Assembly (NCBI GenBank): GCA_946886565.1
Contig: CAMPIX010000016.1
Location: forward strand, 1 to 57,101
Source of the DNA: an uncultured Altererythrobacter sp.
GTDB lineage: Bacteria; Pseudomonadota; Alphaproteobacteria; Sphingomonadales; Sphingomonadaceae
Reading direction: 5' to 3'
Length of the DNA: 57,101 nt
Shown here: piece after piece, positions 28,638-37,064 of the stretch
Layout: each line of letters begins with the position of its first letter
Numbering within the stretch: position 1 is the first letter of the stretch
The notes under the pieces: generated by a model
The model's input: only the letters and a program-made list of their open reading frames with translations
What the model was told of the DNA's origin: nothing
Database searches by the model: none
Program-made: the position numbers and the translations under genes

Positions 28638-30485
28638 CTACGAAGCGGCCTCCGCGATGTAGCGGCCGACGTTCTTGGCCAGCACGTCCATCGGGACGTT
28701 GCCGCCGAGCACCACAGCATCGTTGAACGCCTTGAAGTCGTACGCCGCGCCGAGCGCGGCTTTGGCGCGTTCGCGCTGGCCGACGATCTCGCTGTGGCCG
28801 AGCTTGTAGCCGCAGGCCTGGCCGGGCCAGGAGCAATAGCGGTCGACCTCGCTCGCCACTTCCTCGGGCTTCGATCCGTTGCGCTCGACGAAGAACGCGC
28901 GGCCCTGCTCGCGGGTCCAGCGCTTGTGGTGCAGCCCGGTGTCGACCACCATGCGGCAGGCGCGGAACGCGAGGGACTGGAGATAGCCGAGCCGGCCGAC
29001 CTCGAAATCGTCGTAGGCGCCGAGCTCGTCGGCGATCTGCTCGGCATAGAGCGCCCAGCCTTCGGAGAAGGCGTTGAAGGCGAGGATCGAGCGGATCAGC
29101 GGCAGACGGTTGGAAAACGTCCCTTCCCAGGCATGACCCGGAATGGTCTCGTGATAGGTCAGGTCGGCGAGATCGTACTTGCGATGGAGGTCGGTGGTCC
29201 TGAGATTGATCCACATCCGCGCCGGAATGCTGCCGTCCTTGCTGCCCGCGCCGCCGTAGGCGCCCGGCGCACCCGGCTCCTCGGCCAGCGGAAGGCGGCG
29301 AACCTCGATCTCGGGATCGACCAGCGTGTTGAACGCGCGCGGCATCTGCGCGGTGATCCAGTCGATCCGGTCGCGGATGAACGCCATGATCTGCGCGCGG
29401 CCCGGATCGCCCTCGGCAAAGTGGTAGCGCGGATCGGCGGAAAGCGCCTGCATCCGCTCGCCCACGCTGCCGCTGGTATAGCCGATCTTGCGCAGGATCG
29501 GGTCCATCCGCGCCTGTAGCGCCGCAAGCTCGTCGAGCCCCTGCTGGTGAATCTCGTCGGGAGTGAGCCGGGTGGTCGTGCTCGCGCGCAGGCCCCAGGC
29601 GTACCATTCGTCCCCCTGCGGCTGCGCCCACATGCCCGCGTCGGACTTGGCGACGGCGCGCTCGGCCTTGAGCTCGGCGAGCTGGCGGCGCAGCGCCTCG
29701 GTCACGGGGCCGGTCACGATCGGTCGTGCCCGAGCGCCCCAGTCGCCGGCGAGCCCCGCTTCCTGCGCGCGCCGGGCGAGCGACTCGACCATCACGCCGC
29801 CTTGGGCGGTTTCGGCGATCGACGTCTCCATCTGCGCGATCGCCTTGTCGAGCAGGAAGTCGGGCGGAACCATGCCCATCGCGCGTGCGGCCACGATCCG
29901 CTCAAGCTCGCCGTCGAGCGCTCCCGGCAGCGCTTCGAGACGTGTGACATAGGCTTCCGCGTCGGCTTCGGTCTTCACCGGATGGGTGGTGTCCATGAAG
30001 CGCGGCGCGTCGAGGTAGGTGCCGACGTTCTGGATCACGACGTAAGGCGCGTTGCGCCAGCTCCCCACCGCGACATCGCCGTAGGGCAGGGCGAAGCCGT
30101 CGAGCGCGGTGGCGTAGGCGCTTTCAACCACTTCGAAGCTGGTCCGCGTGTCGGCGTCGAGCTCGCTCTTGTCATATGCGCGGACCCGCGCGAGATCGGC
30201 GCGCAGCGTCGCGGCATACGCGCGCTGGCCGGCGGCCGACTGATCCTCGAGCTGCGAGCGCAGCGCGGCGTGCGCACCGGTGTCGACGCCCAGACTGGTT
30301 GCACGCTCGGGCTCGTGCGCGAGGAGGTTCCAGGCGACCTCGTCGAGCAGGGCGTTGCCGCCGGTGCCGGCCGAGACGGGTGGAGTCAGCGCGCGTTGGC
30401 AGCCGCCGAGCGCGAACAGCGAGGCGCCGGCGCCGAGACCTGCGAGGGCCTGGCGGCGGGTGATGTCGAAGCGGGTTTCATGCAT
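28638..30485 (-). CDS. DUF885 family putative metallopeptidase, Tat-type lipoprotein
   Basis: 615 residues. The N-terminus carries a twin-arginine signal (ITRRQALAGLGAG) ending in a lipobox (ALGGC), so it is probably folded before export and lipid-anchored. The presumed metal site is YHETIPGHAWE, with a distal NAFSEGWALYAEQ Glu. These are shared with the protein at 35173. DUF885 members are regarded as zinc-type peptidases although the spacing is not HExxH; activity is inferred. It is followed by the antiporter gene. Confidence 0.85.
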   Translation of the reverse strand: MHETRFDITRRQALAGLGAGASLFALGGCQRALTPPVSAGTGGNALLDEVAWNLLAHEPERATSLGVDTGAHAALRSQLEDQSAAGQRAYAATLRADLARVRAYDKSELDADTRTSFEVVESAYATALDGFALPYGDVAVGSWRNAPYVVIQNVGTYLDAPRFMDTTHPVKTEADAEAYVTRLEALPGALDGELERIVAARAMGMVPPDFLLDKAIAQMETSIAETAQGGVMVESLARRAQEAGLAGDWGARARPIVTGPVTEALRRQLAELKAERAVAKSDAGMWAQPQGDEWYAWGLRASTTTRLTPDEIHQQGLDELAALQARMDPILRKIGYTSGSVGERMQALSADPRYHFAEGDPGRAQIMAFIRDRIDWITAQMPRAFNTLVDPEIEVRRLPLAEEPGAPGAYGGAGSKDGSIPARMWINLRTTDLHRKYDLADLTYHETIPGHAWEGTFSNRLPLIRSILAFNAFSEGWALYAEQIADELGAYDDFEVGRLGYLQSLAFRACRMVVDTGLHHKRWTREQGRAFFVERNGSKPEEVASEVDRYCSWPGQACGYKLGHSEIVGQRERAKAALGAAYDFKAFNDAVVLGGNVPMDVLAKNVGRYIAEAAS

Positions 30486-30599
30486 GGCGAACGGTGTGGC
30501 TTCCGCGCCGGGTGCTGTCAATTCATGCGCTTGCTGCGCGCGGCGGCTGGCGGCGAGCTGCGGCTCGCGATAGGAAGCCGACCAGGAAGGGAGCGAACC

Positions 30600-30812
30600 A
30601 TGCTGGGCGCCGTATTGTCGATCGTGATGCTTGCCGGGTTCGCGCTGCTTGCGGGGGCCTTCGTGCTGTGGCGCAAGGGCGGCTCGCGCAAGCAGGCGCT
30701 GCTGATGGTGGTGATGGCACTGGTCTGCTTCGCCAACGTGGCGATCTGGACCGTGCCCGACGCGGGTGGCGACGCCCCGGTCGACCGTGTCGAGCGGGGC
30801 GAGGCCGGATAG
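30600..30812 (+). CDS. Small membrane protein of unknown function
   Basis: 70 residues from ATG 30600 with GGGAGCG upstream. Two hydrophobic helices (VLSIVMLAGFALLAGAFVLW and ALLMVVMALVCFANVAIW) are separated by a basic RKGGSRKQ loop; the C-terminal tail is short and acidic. It stands alone between the divergent DUF885 gene and the convergent tonB, whose stop is 1 nt away. No family recognised. Confidence 0.65.
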   Translation: MLGAVLSIVMLAGFALLAGAFVLWRKGGSRKQALLMVVMALVCFANVAIWTVPDAGGDAPVDRVERGEAG

Positions 30813-30813
30813 A

Positions 30814-31491
30814 TCAATCGGGCAACTGCCAGGCGACCGCGCTCGAATAGCTGCCGGTGGTCTTCTCGCCATCCGTGTTGCGCGCCGCTTCGAACCGGGC
30901 GCGTTGGGTGACGAGATCGCAGGTCGCGCGGTCGAGCTCCGAATGGCCGCTCGATACGGTCACGGTGCACTGCTTGACCCGCCCGTCGGTGCCCACTTGC
31001 ACGCGGAAGCGGGCGACCCCGGTCAACTCGCGGTTGATCCAGCTGCTGCGGTAATCGTCGGTCGTGACCCATTGCGAGGTGTCGTTGCGCGGCTTGGCGG
31101 CGACCGCGTCGAAGGCCGGGGACGCCTGGCCGACGGGGGTCGGCTTGGGCGTGGGGAAGGCCTCGATCTCAATCGGTCCGATCGGCGGCAGCGGGTCGTT
31201 GATTATGGGAATCAGCGGTTTGTCGCTGATGATGTCGAGTTTCTGCTGGGGAACATGCACGTAGCTGTCGGTCGGGGCTGTTTCTTCGACCACCTCGTCG
31301 GGCTTGGGCGGGGGCGGCGGGATCGGCACCTCGGTGATGATTTCACCCTTTAGCGGTGCGTCTGCGGTCGGGATCGCGCCCGTCGCCTGCAGTCCGATCA
31401 GCAGCGCATAGGCGAGCGCGCCGTGGACCGCGACCACCCCCGCGATCGACTTGGCGCGATCCTGCGGCGTCCTCGAATCGATATAGGCCAT
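30814..31491 (-). CDS. Energy transducer TonB
   Basis: A periplasm-spanning protein that couples the proton gradient to outer-membrane receptors. 225 residues: N-terminal TM (AGVVAVHGALAYALLIGLQA), a Pro-rich linker (EVPIPPPPPKPDEV, then PFTPKP-like repeats), and a C-terminal TonB domain (TGVARFRVQVGTDGRVKQCT, then SELDRATCDLVTQRARFEAA). Start ATG 31491 was chosen over an upstream in-frame ATG because only this gives a normal N-terminus. No exbB/exbD lies adjacent. A strong candidate promoter lies upstream. Confidence 0.88.
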   Translation of the reverse strand: MAYIDSRTPQDRAKSIAGVVAVHGALAYALLIGLQATGAIPTADAPLKGEIITEVPIPPPPPKPDEVVEETAPTDSYVHVPQQKLDIISDKPLIPIINDPLPPIGPIEIEAFPTPKPTPVGQASPAFDAVAAKPRNDTSQWVTTDDYRSSWINRELTGVARFRVQVGTDGRVKQCTVTVSSGHSELDRATCDLVTQRARFEAARNTDGEKTTGSYSSAVAWQLPD

Positions 31492-31553
31492 GTTGCACTC
31501 CTCTCTCCTCGGTTCGCCCCCGGAGCCGGAGGCGCTTTCTCCCGCGTTGAGCA

Positions 31554-31590
31554 ATGATACAACATAACCTTATCCCATGCAAAGCGCTTT
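31554..31590 (-). promoter_or_regulatory. Candidate tonB promoter with palindromic operator
   Basis: On the minus strand, TTGCAT (31577-31582) and TATCAT (31554-31559) are separated by 17 nt in an AT-rich pocket. The perfect 10-nt palindrome AAAGCGCTTT (31581-31590) overlaps the upstream edge of the -35. The promoter is about 60 nt ahead of the tonB ATG. The palindrome could be a repressor site; its protein is unknown. Confidence 0.55.
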
Positions 31591-31662
31591 CGCGTTTCGG
31601 CACGCAACCGACCGCAGGCGGCCCCTGCGAGCCGCCTGTGTCGAGGAGGTGGAGGATGGGTA

Positions 31663-31684
31663 CCACCGGGCGCGCGCCCGGTGG
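31663..31684. terminator. 22-nt perfect palindrome next to the hydrolase stop
   Basis: CCACCGGGCGC followed by its reverse complement, 5 nt from the hydrolase stop codon (31689). It forms a long GC stem in either strand. No T-run on the hydrolase side, so it may be a terminator or an mRNA end-protecting hairpin. Confidence 0.5.
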
Positions 31685-31688
31685 GGGT

Positions 31689-32345
31689 TCACTTGATCGG
31701 GCAGCTCGGGTCGAGCCGGAAGTCGAGGTAGTTGTCGACCGAGGCCATCAGCTCCTCCTGCTCGTTCTCGAAGAAGTGATTCGCGCGCGGAATCTCTTCG
31801 TGGTGGATCGTGATGTGCTTCTGCGTGCGCAGCTTCTCGACCAGCTTGGTCACCGCGCCGGGCTGGACCACGGTATCCGCCGCCCCCTGGATGAAGATGC
31901 CGCTCGCCGGGCAGGGGGCGAGGAAGCTGAAATCGTACATGTTCGCCGGCGGCGCGACCGAGATGAAGCCGCGAATCTCCGGCCGGCGCATGAGCAGCTG
32001 CATGCCGATCAGCGCGCCGAAGCTGACGCCCGCGACCCAGGTGGTCTGCGCTTCCTGATGGATCGACTGGACCCAGTCGAGCGCCGCGGCTGCGTCGGAC
32101 AGTTCGCCCACGCCGTTGTCGAAGCTGCCCTGGCTGCGGCCGACGCCGCGGAAGTTGAAGCGCAGCACGGCGAAGCCGCGGTCGACGAACGTCTTGTACA
32201 GCCGCTGGGTGATCCGCTCGTTCATGGTCCCGCCGCCCTGAGGATGCGGGTGGAGGATCATCGCGACCGGCGCGCGCGGGCGCGGGGGCGGGGCGAAACG
32301 GCCTTCGAGGCGGCCTTCGGGGCCGGGAAAGATCACTGAGGGCAT
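31689..32345 (-). CDS. Alpha/beta hydrolase
   Basis: 218 residues, cytoplasmic. The strand-turn-helix start VAMILHPHPQGGGTMNE, FNFRGVGRSQGSFD, and the nucleophile elbow GVSFGALIG (GxSxG) are visible, with a late His in IPRANHFFENEQ. This compact subfamily is often found beside Fe-S assembly genes in alphaproteobacteria, matching the divergent cysteine desulfurase here. Substrate unknown. Confidence 0.85.
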   Translation of the reverse strand: MPSVIFPGPEGRLEGRFAPPPRPRAPVAMILHPHPQGGGTMNERITQRLYKTFVDRGFAVLRFNFRGVGRSQGSFDNGVGELSDAAAALDWVQSIHQEAQTTWVAGVSFGALIGMQLLMRRPEIRGFISVAPPANMYDFSFLAPCPASGIFIQGAADTVVQPGAVTKLVEKLRTQKHITIHHEEIPRANHFFENEQEELMASVDNYLDFRLDPSCPIK

Positions 32346-32472
32346 GGGCGGGCGAGACCTGCTAGAGCTGAAGATCGCACGGCTGGCGCGCGCGAGGTGC
32401 GGGGCTATATAGTGCGCCCGAGCAAAATCGCAATCGCGCCGCGGACCCTGTGGCCCACCACGAGACTCACCG

Positions 32473-33531
32473 ATTTCCGACCGCATCTACCTCGACCATG
32501 CCGCCACCACTCCGCTGCGCCCCGAAGCGCGCGCGGCGATGGAGGAGGGCTTCCGCATCTGGGCCAACCCCTCGAGCCCCCACGCCGAAGGCCGCAGGGC
32601 CAAGGCCGCACTCGAGGACGCGCGCGAACGGGTGAAGCGCGCACTCGGGTGGGAAGGAGAGGTGATCTTCACCTCGGGCGCGAGCGAGGCGCTGGCGATT
32701 GGGTTGAGGCGAGCGAAAGTCGATCGGCGGATCGTGAGCGCGGTGGAGCACGACGCAGTGTTTCGTGCGGCGCCGGATGCCGAGGTGGTGCCGATCGAGA
32801 GCGGCAATTTCCTCGACTTCGATGCGATGTGGCGGATGCTCGACAAACCCGGTCGCCCGATAGTCGCGCTCCAGTCCGTAAATTCCGAAACCGGAACGAT
32901 CGTCATCAACATGCCGGGTCACGACAATGAGTTGGCGAGTGCAATCAGGGAGAAAGATGGCCTGCTGCTTGCCGACTGCTCGCAATCAGCGGGCAAGCTT
33001 CCTTTGCCTTACGCTGACATGATCGTGGTATCGGCCCACAAGCTCGGCGGTCCGATCGGGACCGGCGCCTTGCTGGTGCAGGATTTCGGGATGCTCGAGC
33101 CGATGGGCGGGCACGAGCGCGGCTACCGCGCGGGAACCGAAAACCTGCCCGCTGTCATGGGATTCGCCGCGGCGCTGGAAGCGGGAGGACAGACGAGTTG
33201 GAGCACCACCGAGTCCGAGCGCAGCGACTTTCAGCTTGAAATGCTGCAGAATCGCTGCGCCCAACTCACTGGTGCGCAGATCGACTACATCCTCCCACTG
33301 ACGCATCCCGCTCTCAGCGCGCAGGCGCTGCTCATTCGGCTCGACGCGATGGGTTTCGCAGTTTCGGCGGGGAGTGCCTGTTCGTCGGGGACGCTCAAGA
33401 AGAGCCGCGTGCTCGAAGCCTTCGGGTTCGACGAGGACACCGCTGCGCGCACGATCCGCGTCAGCCTCGGCTGGAGCACTACGCCGGCGGAACTCGATGC
33501 ATTCGCAGCGGCATGGGCAAGCCTTTCCTGA
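32473..33531 (+). CDS. Cysteine desulfurase family protein, probable ATT start
   Basis: PLP-dependent aminotransferase-V protein of the NifS/IscS family. Read from ATT 32473 it has 352 residues and starts with the family-perfect SDRIYLDHAATTPLRPEARA. Lys190 (VVSAHKLGG) would bind PLP, His in AVEHDAVF stacks on it, and Cys303 (GSACSSGT) is the persulfide cysteine. No ATG, GTG, TTG or CTG lies in frame between the TAG at 32410 and this point. The next ATG (32539) would remove the conserved N-terminus. Codons are intact throughout. GC falls to about 50-58% in the middle. The paralogue at 33654 follows. Confidence 0.75.
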   Translation: MSDRIYLDHAATTPLRPEARAAMEEGFRIWANPSSPHAEGRRAKAALEDARERVKRALGWEGEVIFTSGASEALAIGLRRAKVDRRIVSAVEHDAVFRAAPDAEVVPIESGNFLDFDAMWRMLDKPGRPIVALQSVNSETGTIVINMPGHDNELASAIREKDGLLLADCSQSAGKLPLPYADMIVVSAHKLGGPIGTGALLVQDFGMLEPMGGHERGYRAGTENLPAVMGFAAALEAGGQTSWSTTESERSDFQLEMLQNRCAQLTGAQIDYILPLTHPALSAQALLIRLDAMGFAVSAGSACSSGTLKKSRVLEAFGFDEDTAARTIRVSLGWSTTPAELDAFAAAWASLS

Positions 33532-33533
33532 GC

Positions 33534-33636
33534 CCGTTCGCCCGGAGCTTTTCGAAACCTGTCCTGAGCGGCTGGTTGTGCCAGCCAGCCGAAGGAGCGT
33601 CGCGCAAGCGTGCTTCGACAAGCTCAGCACGAGCGG
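33534..33636. repeat. Dispersed inverted repeat between the two desulfurase genes
   Basis: About 100 bp between the genes. The right arm holds a 23-nt segment (33610-33632) identical to one at 43382-43404, and the left arm is similar to the left arm of that copy. The arms are partial reverse complements, giving a long hairpin. It ends about 18 nt before the second desulfurase start. Confidence 0.7.
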
Positions 33637-33653
33637 GTAGGGGCGGCAGTACG

Positions 33654-34739
33654 ATGAAAGACATGATCTACCTCGACTACCAGGCCACCACCCCGCTCGC
33701 GCCGGAGGCGCGCGAGGCGATGCTGCGGTGGCTCGATGGTCCCGAGGGCAGCGGGTTCGGCAATCCGCACAGCCCGCACCGCATGGGGCGACAGGCGGCT
33801 GCGGCGGTCGAGGTCGCGCGCGAGCGGGTCGCGGCGCTGTTTCCGTCGGAGGGGCGGGTGATCTTCACCGGCGGCGCGACCGAAGCGATCAACCTCGCGC
33901 TACGCGGCACCCGCGGCGATGGTCTGCTCGCAGTGTCGGCGATCGAGCACGCGGCGGTGCTCGACACCGCCGGAGCGCTCGGCGCGCGCCACACCCTCGA
34001 GGTCGATCACGACGGTATTTGCCCTGCGGAGCAGGATCTGCCCGCAGGCGTGCGGCTGGTCGCCGTGATGCAGGTGAACAACGAGATTGGCACGGTGCAG
34101 CCGGTCGCCAAGTGGGCGGAGCATGCGCGCGGGGCGGGTGCATTGCTGCTGTGCGACGCCGTGCAGGCTTACGGCAAGCTCGCGGTGGCCGAGGCGGACA
34201 TGATCGCGATCAGCGCGCACAAGTTCCACGGCCCCAAGGGCGCCGGCGCGCTGTGGGTGCGTAACGGGGTCGAACTCGGCGAAGTCCAGACCGGCGGCAG
34301 GCAGGAGTCCGGCCTGCGCTCCGGTACCCTCAGCCCCGCGCTGATCGCAGGAATGGGGGCTGCCGCGGAGCTCGCGGCGCAGCGGATGCAGGAGGACGCC
34401 GCGCACGTCGAAACGCTGTGGAATCGCGCTCGCGACTTGTTCGCCGGGTGGGCGCTCAACGGCAGCGCCGAGGCGCGCTGGCACGGCAACCTCAACATCC
34501 GCCGGGATGGCCTCGACGTCGCCCGCCTGATGAGCGACTGCCGCGATGTCATGTTCTCTGCCGGCTCGGCCTGCGCCAGCGGCTCGGGGCGGACCAGCCA
34601 CGTGCTCAAGGCGATCGGGTTGACCGAAGCCGAGGCGAAGAGCTCGATCCGCCTCGGCTTCGGGCGCTACACCACGCTCGACCAGCTCGAACGCGGCGCG
34701 GCGCTGATTCTCCAAGCGGCGGAGGTGCAGGGCCTGTGA
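33654..34739 (+). CDS. Cysteine desulfurase (IscS-like)
   Basis: Removes sulfur from cysteine as a persulfide for Fe-S clusters and thiolated tRNA. From ATG 33654 it has 361 residues and begins MKDMIYLDYQATTPLAPEAR. His in SAIEHAAVLDTA, PLP-binding Lys190 (AISAHKFHGPKGAG), and Cys307 in the long loop MFSAGSACASGSGRTS are all present. The equal numbering of Lys190 in both paralogues supports the ATT start of the first. It overlaps the ferredoxin gene by 4 nt. Confidence 0.92.
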   Translation: MKDMIYLDYQATTPLAPEAREAMLRWLDGPEGSGFGNPHSPHRMGRQAAAAVEVARERVAALFPSEGRVIFTGGATEAINLALRGTRGDGLLAVSAIEHAAVLDTAGALGARHTLEVDHDGICPAEQDLPAGVRLVAVMQVNNEIGTVQPVAKWAEHARGAGALLLCDAVQAYGKLAVAEADMIAISAHKFHGPKGAGALWVRNGVELGEVQTGGRQESGLRSGTLSPALIAGMGAAAELAAQRMQEDAAHVETLWNRARDLFAGWALNGSAEARWHGNLNIRRDGLDVARLMSDCRDVMFSAGSACASGSGRTSHVLKAIGLTEAEAKSSIRLGFGRYTTLDQLERGAALILQAAEVQGL

Positions 34740-35071
34740 CCGTGCGCGTCCGCTTCGTCACCGCCAGGGGTGAGACGGTCGAGGCCGAGGGCGAGGAGGG
34801 CCTTCCGCTGCTCGACCTCGCGCAGGCCGCCGGAATGCCGCTCGAGGGGACGTGCGAGGGGCAGATGGCGTGCTCCACCTGCCACGTGCTCGTCGCTCCC
34901 GAATGGTTCGACCGGCTGCCCGAAGCAAGCGAGGAGGAGGAAGACATGCTCGACCTCGCCGCCGGGGTCCAGCGCACCAGCCGCCTCTCGTGCCAGATCG
35001 TGCTGTCCGGCGAACTCGACGGTCTCGAAGTCCGCATCCCCCCGGAAAGCCACGACATGAGCCGGCGCTGA
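34736..35071 (+). CDS. [2Fe-2S] ferredoxin, adrenodoxin/ISC type
   Basis: 111 residues from GTG 34736, overlapping the desulfurase stop (GTGA). Four cluster cysteines follow the C-x5-C-x2-C-x(n)-C pattern: GTCEGQMACSTCH and later SRLSCQIVL. The acidic stretch PEASEEEEDMLDL before the last Cys is typical of the ISC ferredoxin that supplies electrons to IscS/IscU. Context (desulfurase directly upstream) strongly supports a role in Fe-S assembly. Confidence 0.9.
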   Translation: MTVRVRFVTARGETVEAEGEEGLPLLDLAQAAGMPLEGTCEGQMACSTCHVLVAPEWFDRLPEASEEEEDMLDLAAGVQRTSRLSCQIVLSGELDGLEVRIPPESHDMSRR

Positions 35072-35172
35072 GCTGGTTCCTGTCATGCCGCGTTGATCGT
35101 TTGGTCTATGCCTGAACGGTCTGGTCGCGTAGCGGTGCGCAGCATAACGGTTTGAATCGGGAGAGATCACTC

Positions 35173-37020
35173 ATGCGTTTCCACTATGCCCTGCTGCTTG
35201 CCGCCGCTCCGCTTGCGGTTCTCGCGCCCGCCGCCCCCGCTTCTGCCCAGTCCGAAGCGCAGGCCGAAGCCGCACCGGACCATAATCCCGAGCTGCGCGC
35301 CTGGTTCGACGAAAAATACGAAGAGCAGGTGCTCGACAGCCCGCTCATGCTCACCTCGCTCGGGCGCAAGGAACGCTACGGCGAGATCGACGATTTCTCG
35401 CTCGCAGCGCAGGACGAGGACCTGGCCTGGCTGAAGGCCACCGTCGAGGAGATGGAGCGGACCTTCGATTACGCCAGCCTCTCCCCCGCGGACAAACTGT
35501 CCTACGATCTGTGGAAATACGAATACGAGCGCGCCGCGGAGGCCGCCGAGTGGCGCGACAACACTTACGTTTTCACCCAGATGCACGGCGCGCACACCTT
35601 CCTGCCCTCGGTTCTCATCTCGCAGCACAGCGTCGATACCGCACAGGACATGCGCGACTACATCTCGCGCGTAGGCGAGATCGGGCGCGCCATCGGGCAG
35701 CTGGTCGACATCGCCGAGCCGCGCGCCGCGGCGGGCGTGCGCCCGCCCTATTTCGCCTACGATTTCGTCATCGCCGAAGCGCAGAAACTGATCTCGGGCG
35801 CACCGTTCGACGATGGGGCCGACAACGCGCTGTGGAAAGACGGCAAGGCCAAGATTGCGAAGCTCGTCGAAGGCGGCACCATCACCGAGGCCGAGGCGGC
35901 GACGATGCGCGGCGAGCTCGAGGCGGCGCTCGAAGGCGGCTACCGCGCCGGCTACGACCGGCTGATCGCCTTCATGACCGCCGACCGGCCCAATGCGCCC
36001 GAGACCGGCGTCGGCATCGGTGGCTTGCCGAATGCCGAGGCGTATTACGCCCACCGTCTCGCTGCGAGCACTACGACCGACCTGACCGCCGACGAGATAC
36101 ACCGGATCGGCCTTGCCGACGTCGCGCGGATTCACGGCGAGATGGAAGCGATCAAGGATGAGGTCGGCTTCGACGGCGACCTTCAGGCATTCTTCGAACA
36201 CATCCGGACGGGCGAATTCAACTACTATCCCGACGGTGACGAAGGGGCGCAGATGTACATCGCCGACGCCACCAAGGCGATCGACAACATCGAATCCAAA
36301 CTGCCGGAATACTTCGGCCTGCTGCCCAAGGCGGGGCTCGAGGTGAAGCGGGTGGAGGCGTTCCGCGAACAGGACGGCGGCGCGCAACACTATCGCAGCG
36401 GCACGCCCGACGGCTCGCGCCCGGGCATCTACTATGCGCACCTTTCCGACATGAGCGCGATGCCCAAGAACATGCTCGAAGTGATCGCGTATCACGAGGG
36501 CCTGCCCGGACATCACATGCAGATCTCGATCGCCCAGGAACTCACCGGCGTGCCCCAGTTCCAGACGCAAGTCGGCTACAGCGCCTATTCCGAAGGCTGG
36601 GGGCTCTATTCGGAGCGGCTGGCCAAGGAAATGCCTGGCACCTACGCCGATCCCTACTCCGACTTCGGCCGACTGAGCTCGGAACTGTGGCGCGCGATCC
36701 GGCTGGTGGTCGACACCGGCGTCCATTCGAAGGGCTGGACCGAGGAGCAGGCGATCGCCTATTTCACCGAGAATTCGCCCCAGAACGCGGAAACGGTCCG
36801 CAACGAGGTGCGCCGCTATCTCGTCTGGCCGGGTCAGGCGACCAGCTACAAGATCGGGATGAACCGGATCCTCGAACTGCGCGCAGAGGCCGAACGCGAG
36901 CTTGGCGACAAGTTCGATATCCGCGCCTTCCACGATGCCGTGCTCGGCGGCGGCTCGCTGCCGCTGCCCCTGCTCGAACGCCGCGTCCACGCATGGATCG
37001 CCGCGACCAAGGTGGCCTGA
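35173..37020 (+). CDS. DUF885 family putative metallopeptidase, Sec-exported
   Basis: 615 residues from ATG 35173 (an upstream TTG at 35152 is less likely). Signal peptide ALLLAAAPLAVLAPAAPASAQ. The presumed metal site is YHEGLPGHHMQ and the distal Glu motif SAYSEGWGLYSER, as in the homologue at 28638. The C-terminal YLVWPGQATSYKIGMNRI is another family block. The protein lacks the Tat/lipobox of its paralogue, so the two probably have different final locations. Peptidase activity is inferred. Confidence 0.85.
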   Translation: MRFHYALLLAAAPLAVLAPAAPASAQSEAQAEAAPDHNPELRAWFDEKYEEQVLDSPLMLTSLGRKERYGEIDDFSLAAQDEDLAWLKATVEEMERTFDYASLSPADKLSYDLWKYEYERAAEAAEWRDNTYVFTQMHGAHTFLPSVLISQHSVDTAQDMRDYISRVGEIGRAIGQLVDIAEPRAAAGVRPPYFAYDFVIAEAQKLISGAPFDDGADNALWKDGKAKIAKLVEGGTITEAEAATMRGELEAALEGGYRAGYDRLIAFMTADRPNAPETGVGIGGLPNAEAYYAHRLAASTTTDLTADEIHRIGLADVARIHGEMEAIKDEVGFDGDLQAFFEHIRTGEFNYYPDGDEGAQMYIADATKAIDNIESKLPEYFGLLPKAGLEVKRVEAFREQDGGAQHYRSGTPDGSRPGIYYAHLSDMSAMPKNMLEVIAYHEGLPGHHMQISIAQELTGVPQFQTQVGYSAYSEGWGLYSERLAKEMPGTYADPYSDFGRLSSELWRAIRLVVDTGVHSKGWTEEQAIAYFTENSPQNAETVRNEVRRYLVWPGQATSYKIGMNRILELRAEAERELGDKFDIRAFHDAVLGGGSLPLPLLERRVHAWIAATKVA

Positions 37021-37030
37021 AGCAAGGAAA

Positions 37031-37057
37031 GCCCGCCGCCGCAGCGCAGCGGCGGGC
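37031..37057. terminator. Shared terminator hairpin between convergent genes
   Basis: Stem GCCCGCCGC / GCGGCGGGC around a 9-nt loop between the DUF885 stop (37020) and the DUF4349 stop (37065). A short CGCTTT follows on the plus strand. Its position suits bidirectional termination. Confidence 0.6.
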
Positions 37058-37064
37058 GCTCGCT

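Noticed and set aside
32450..32635. Short frame from GTG 32450 as the true start of the first desulfurase
   Set aside because: It is in a different frame from the desulfurase and encodes no family residues; joining them would need a frameshift.
32473..33531. First desulfurase as a pseudogene
   Set aside because: All catalytic residues and the full reading frame are intact; only the start codon is unusual.
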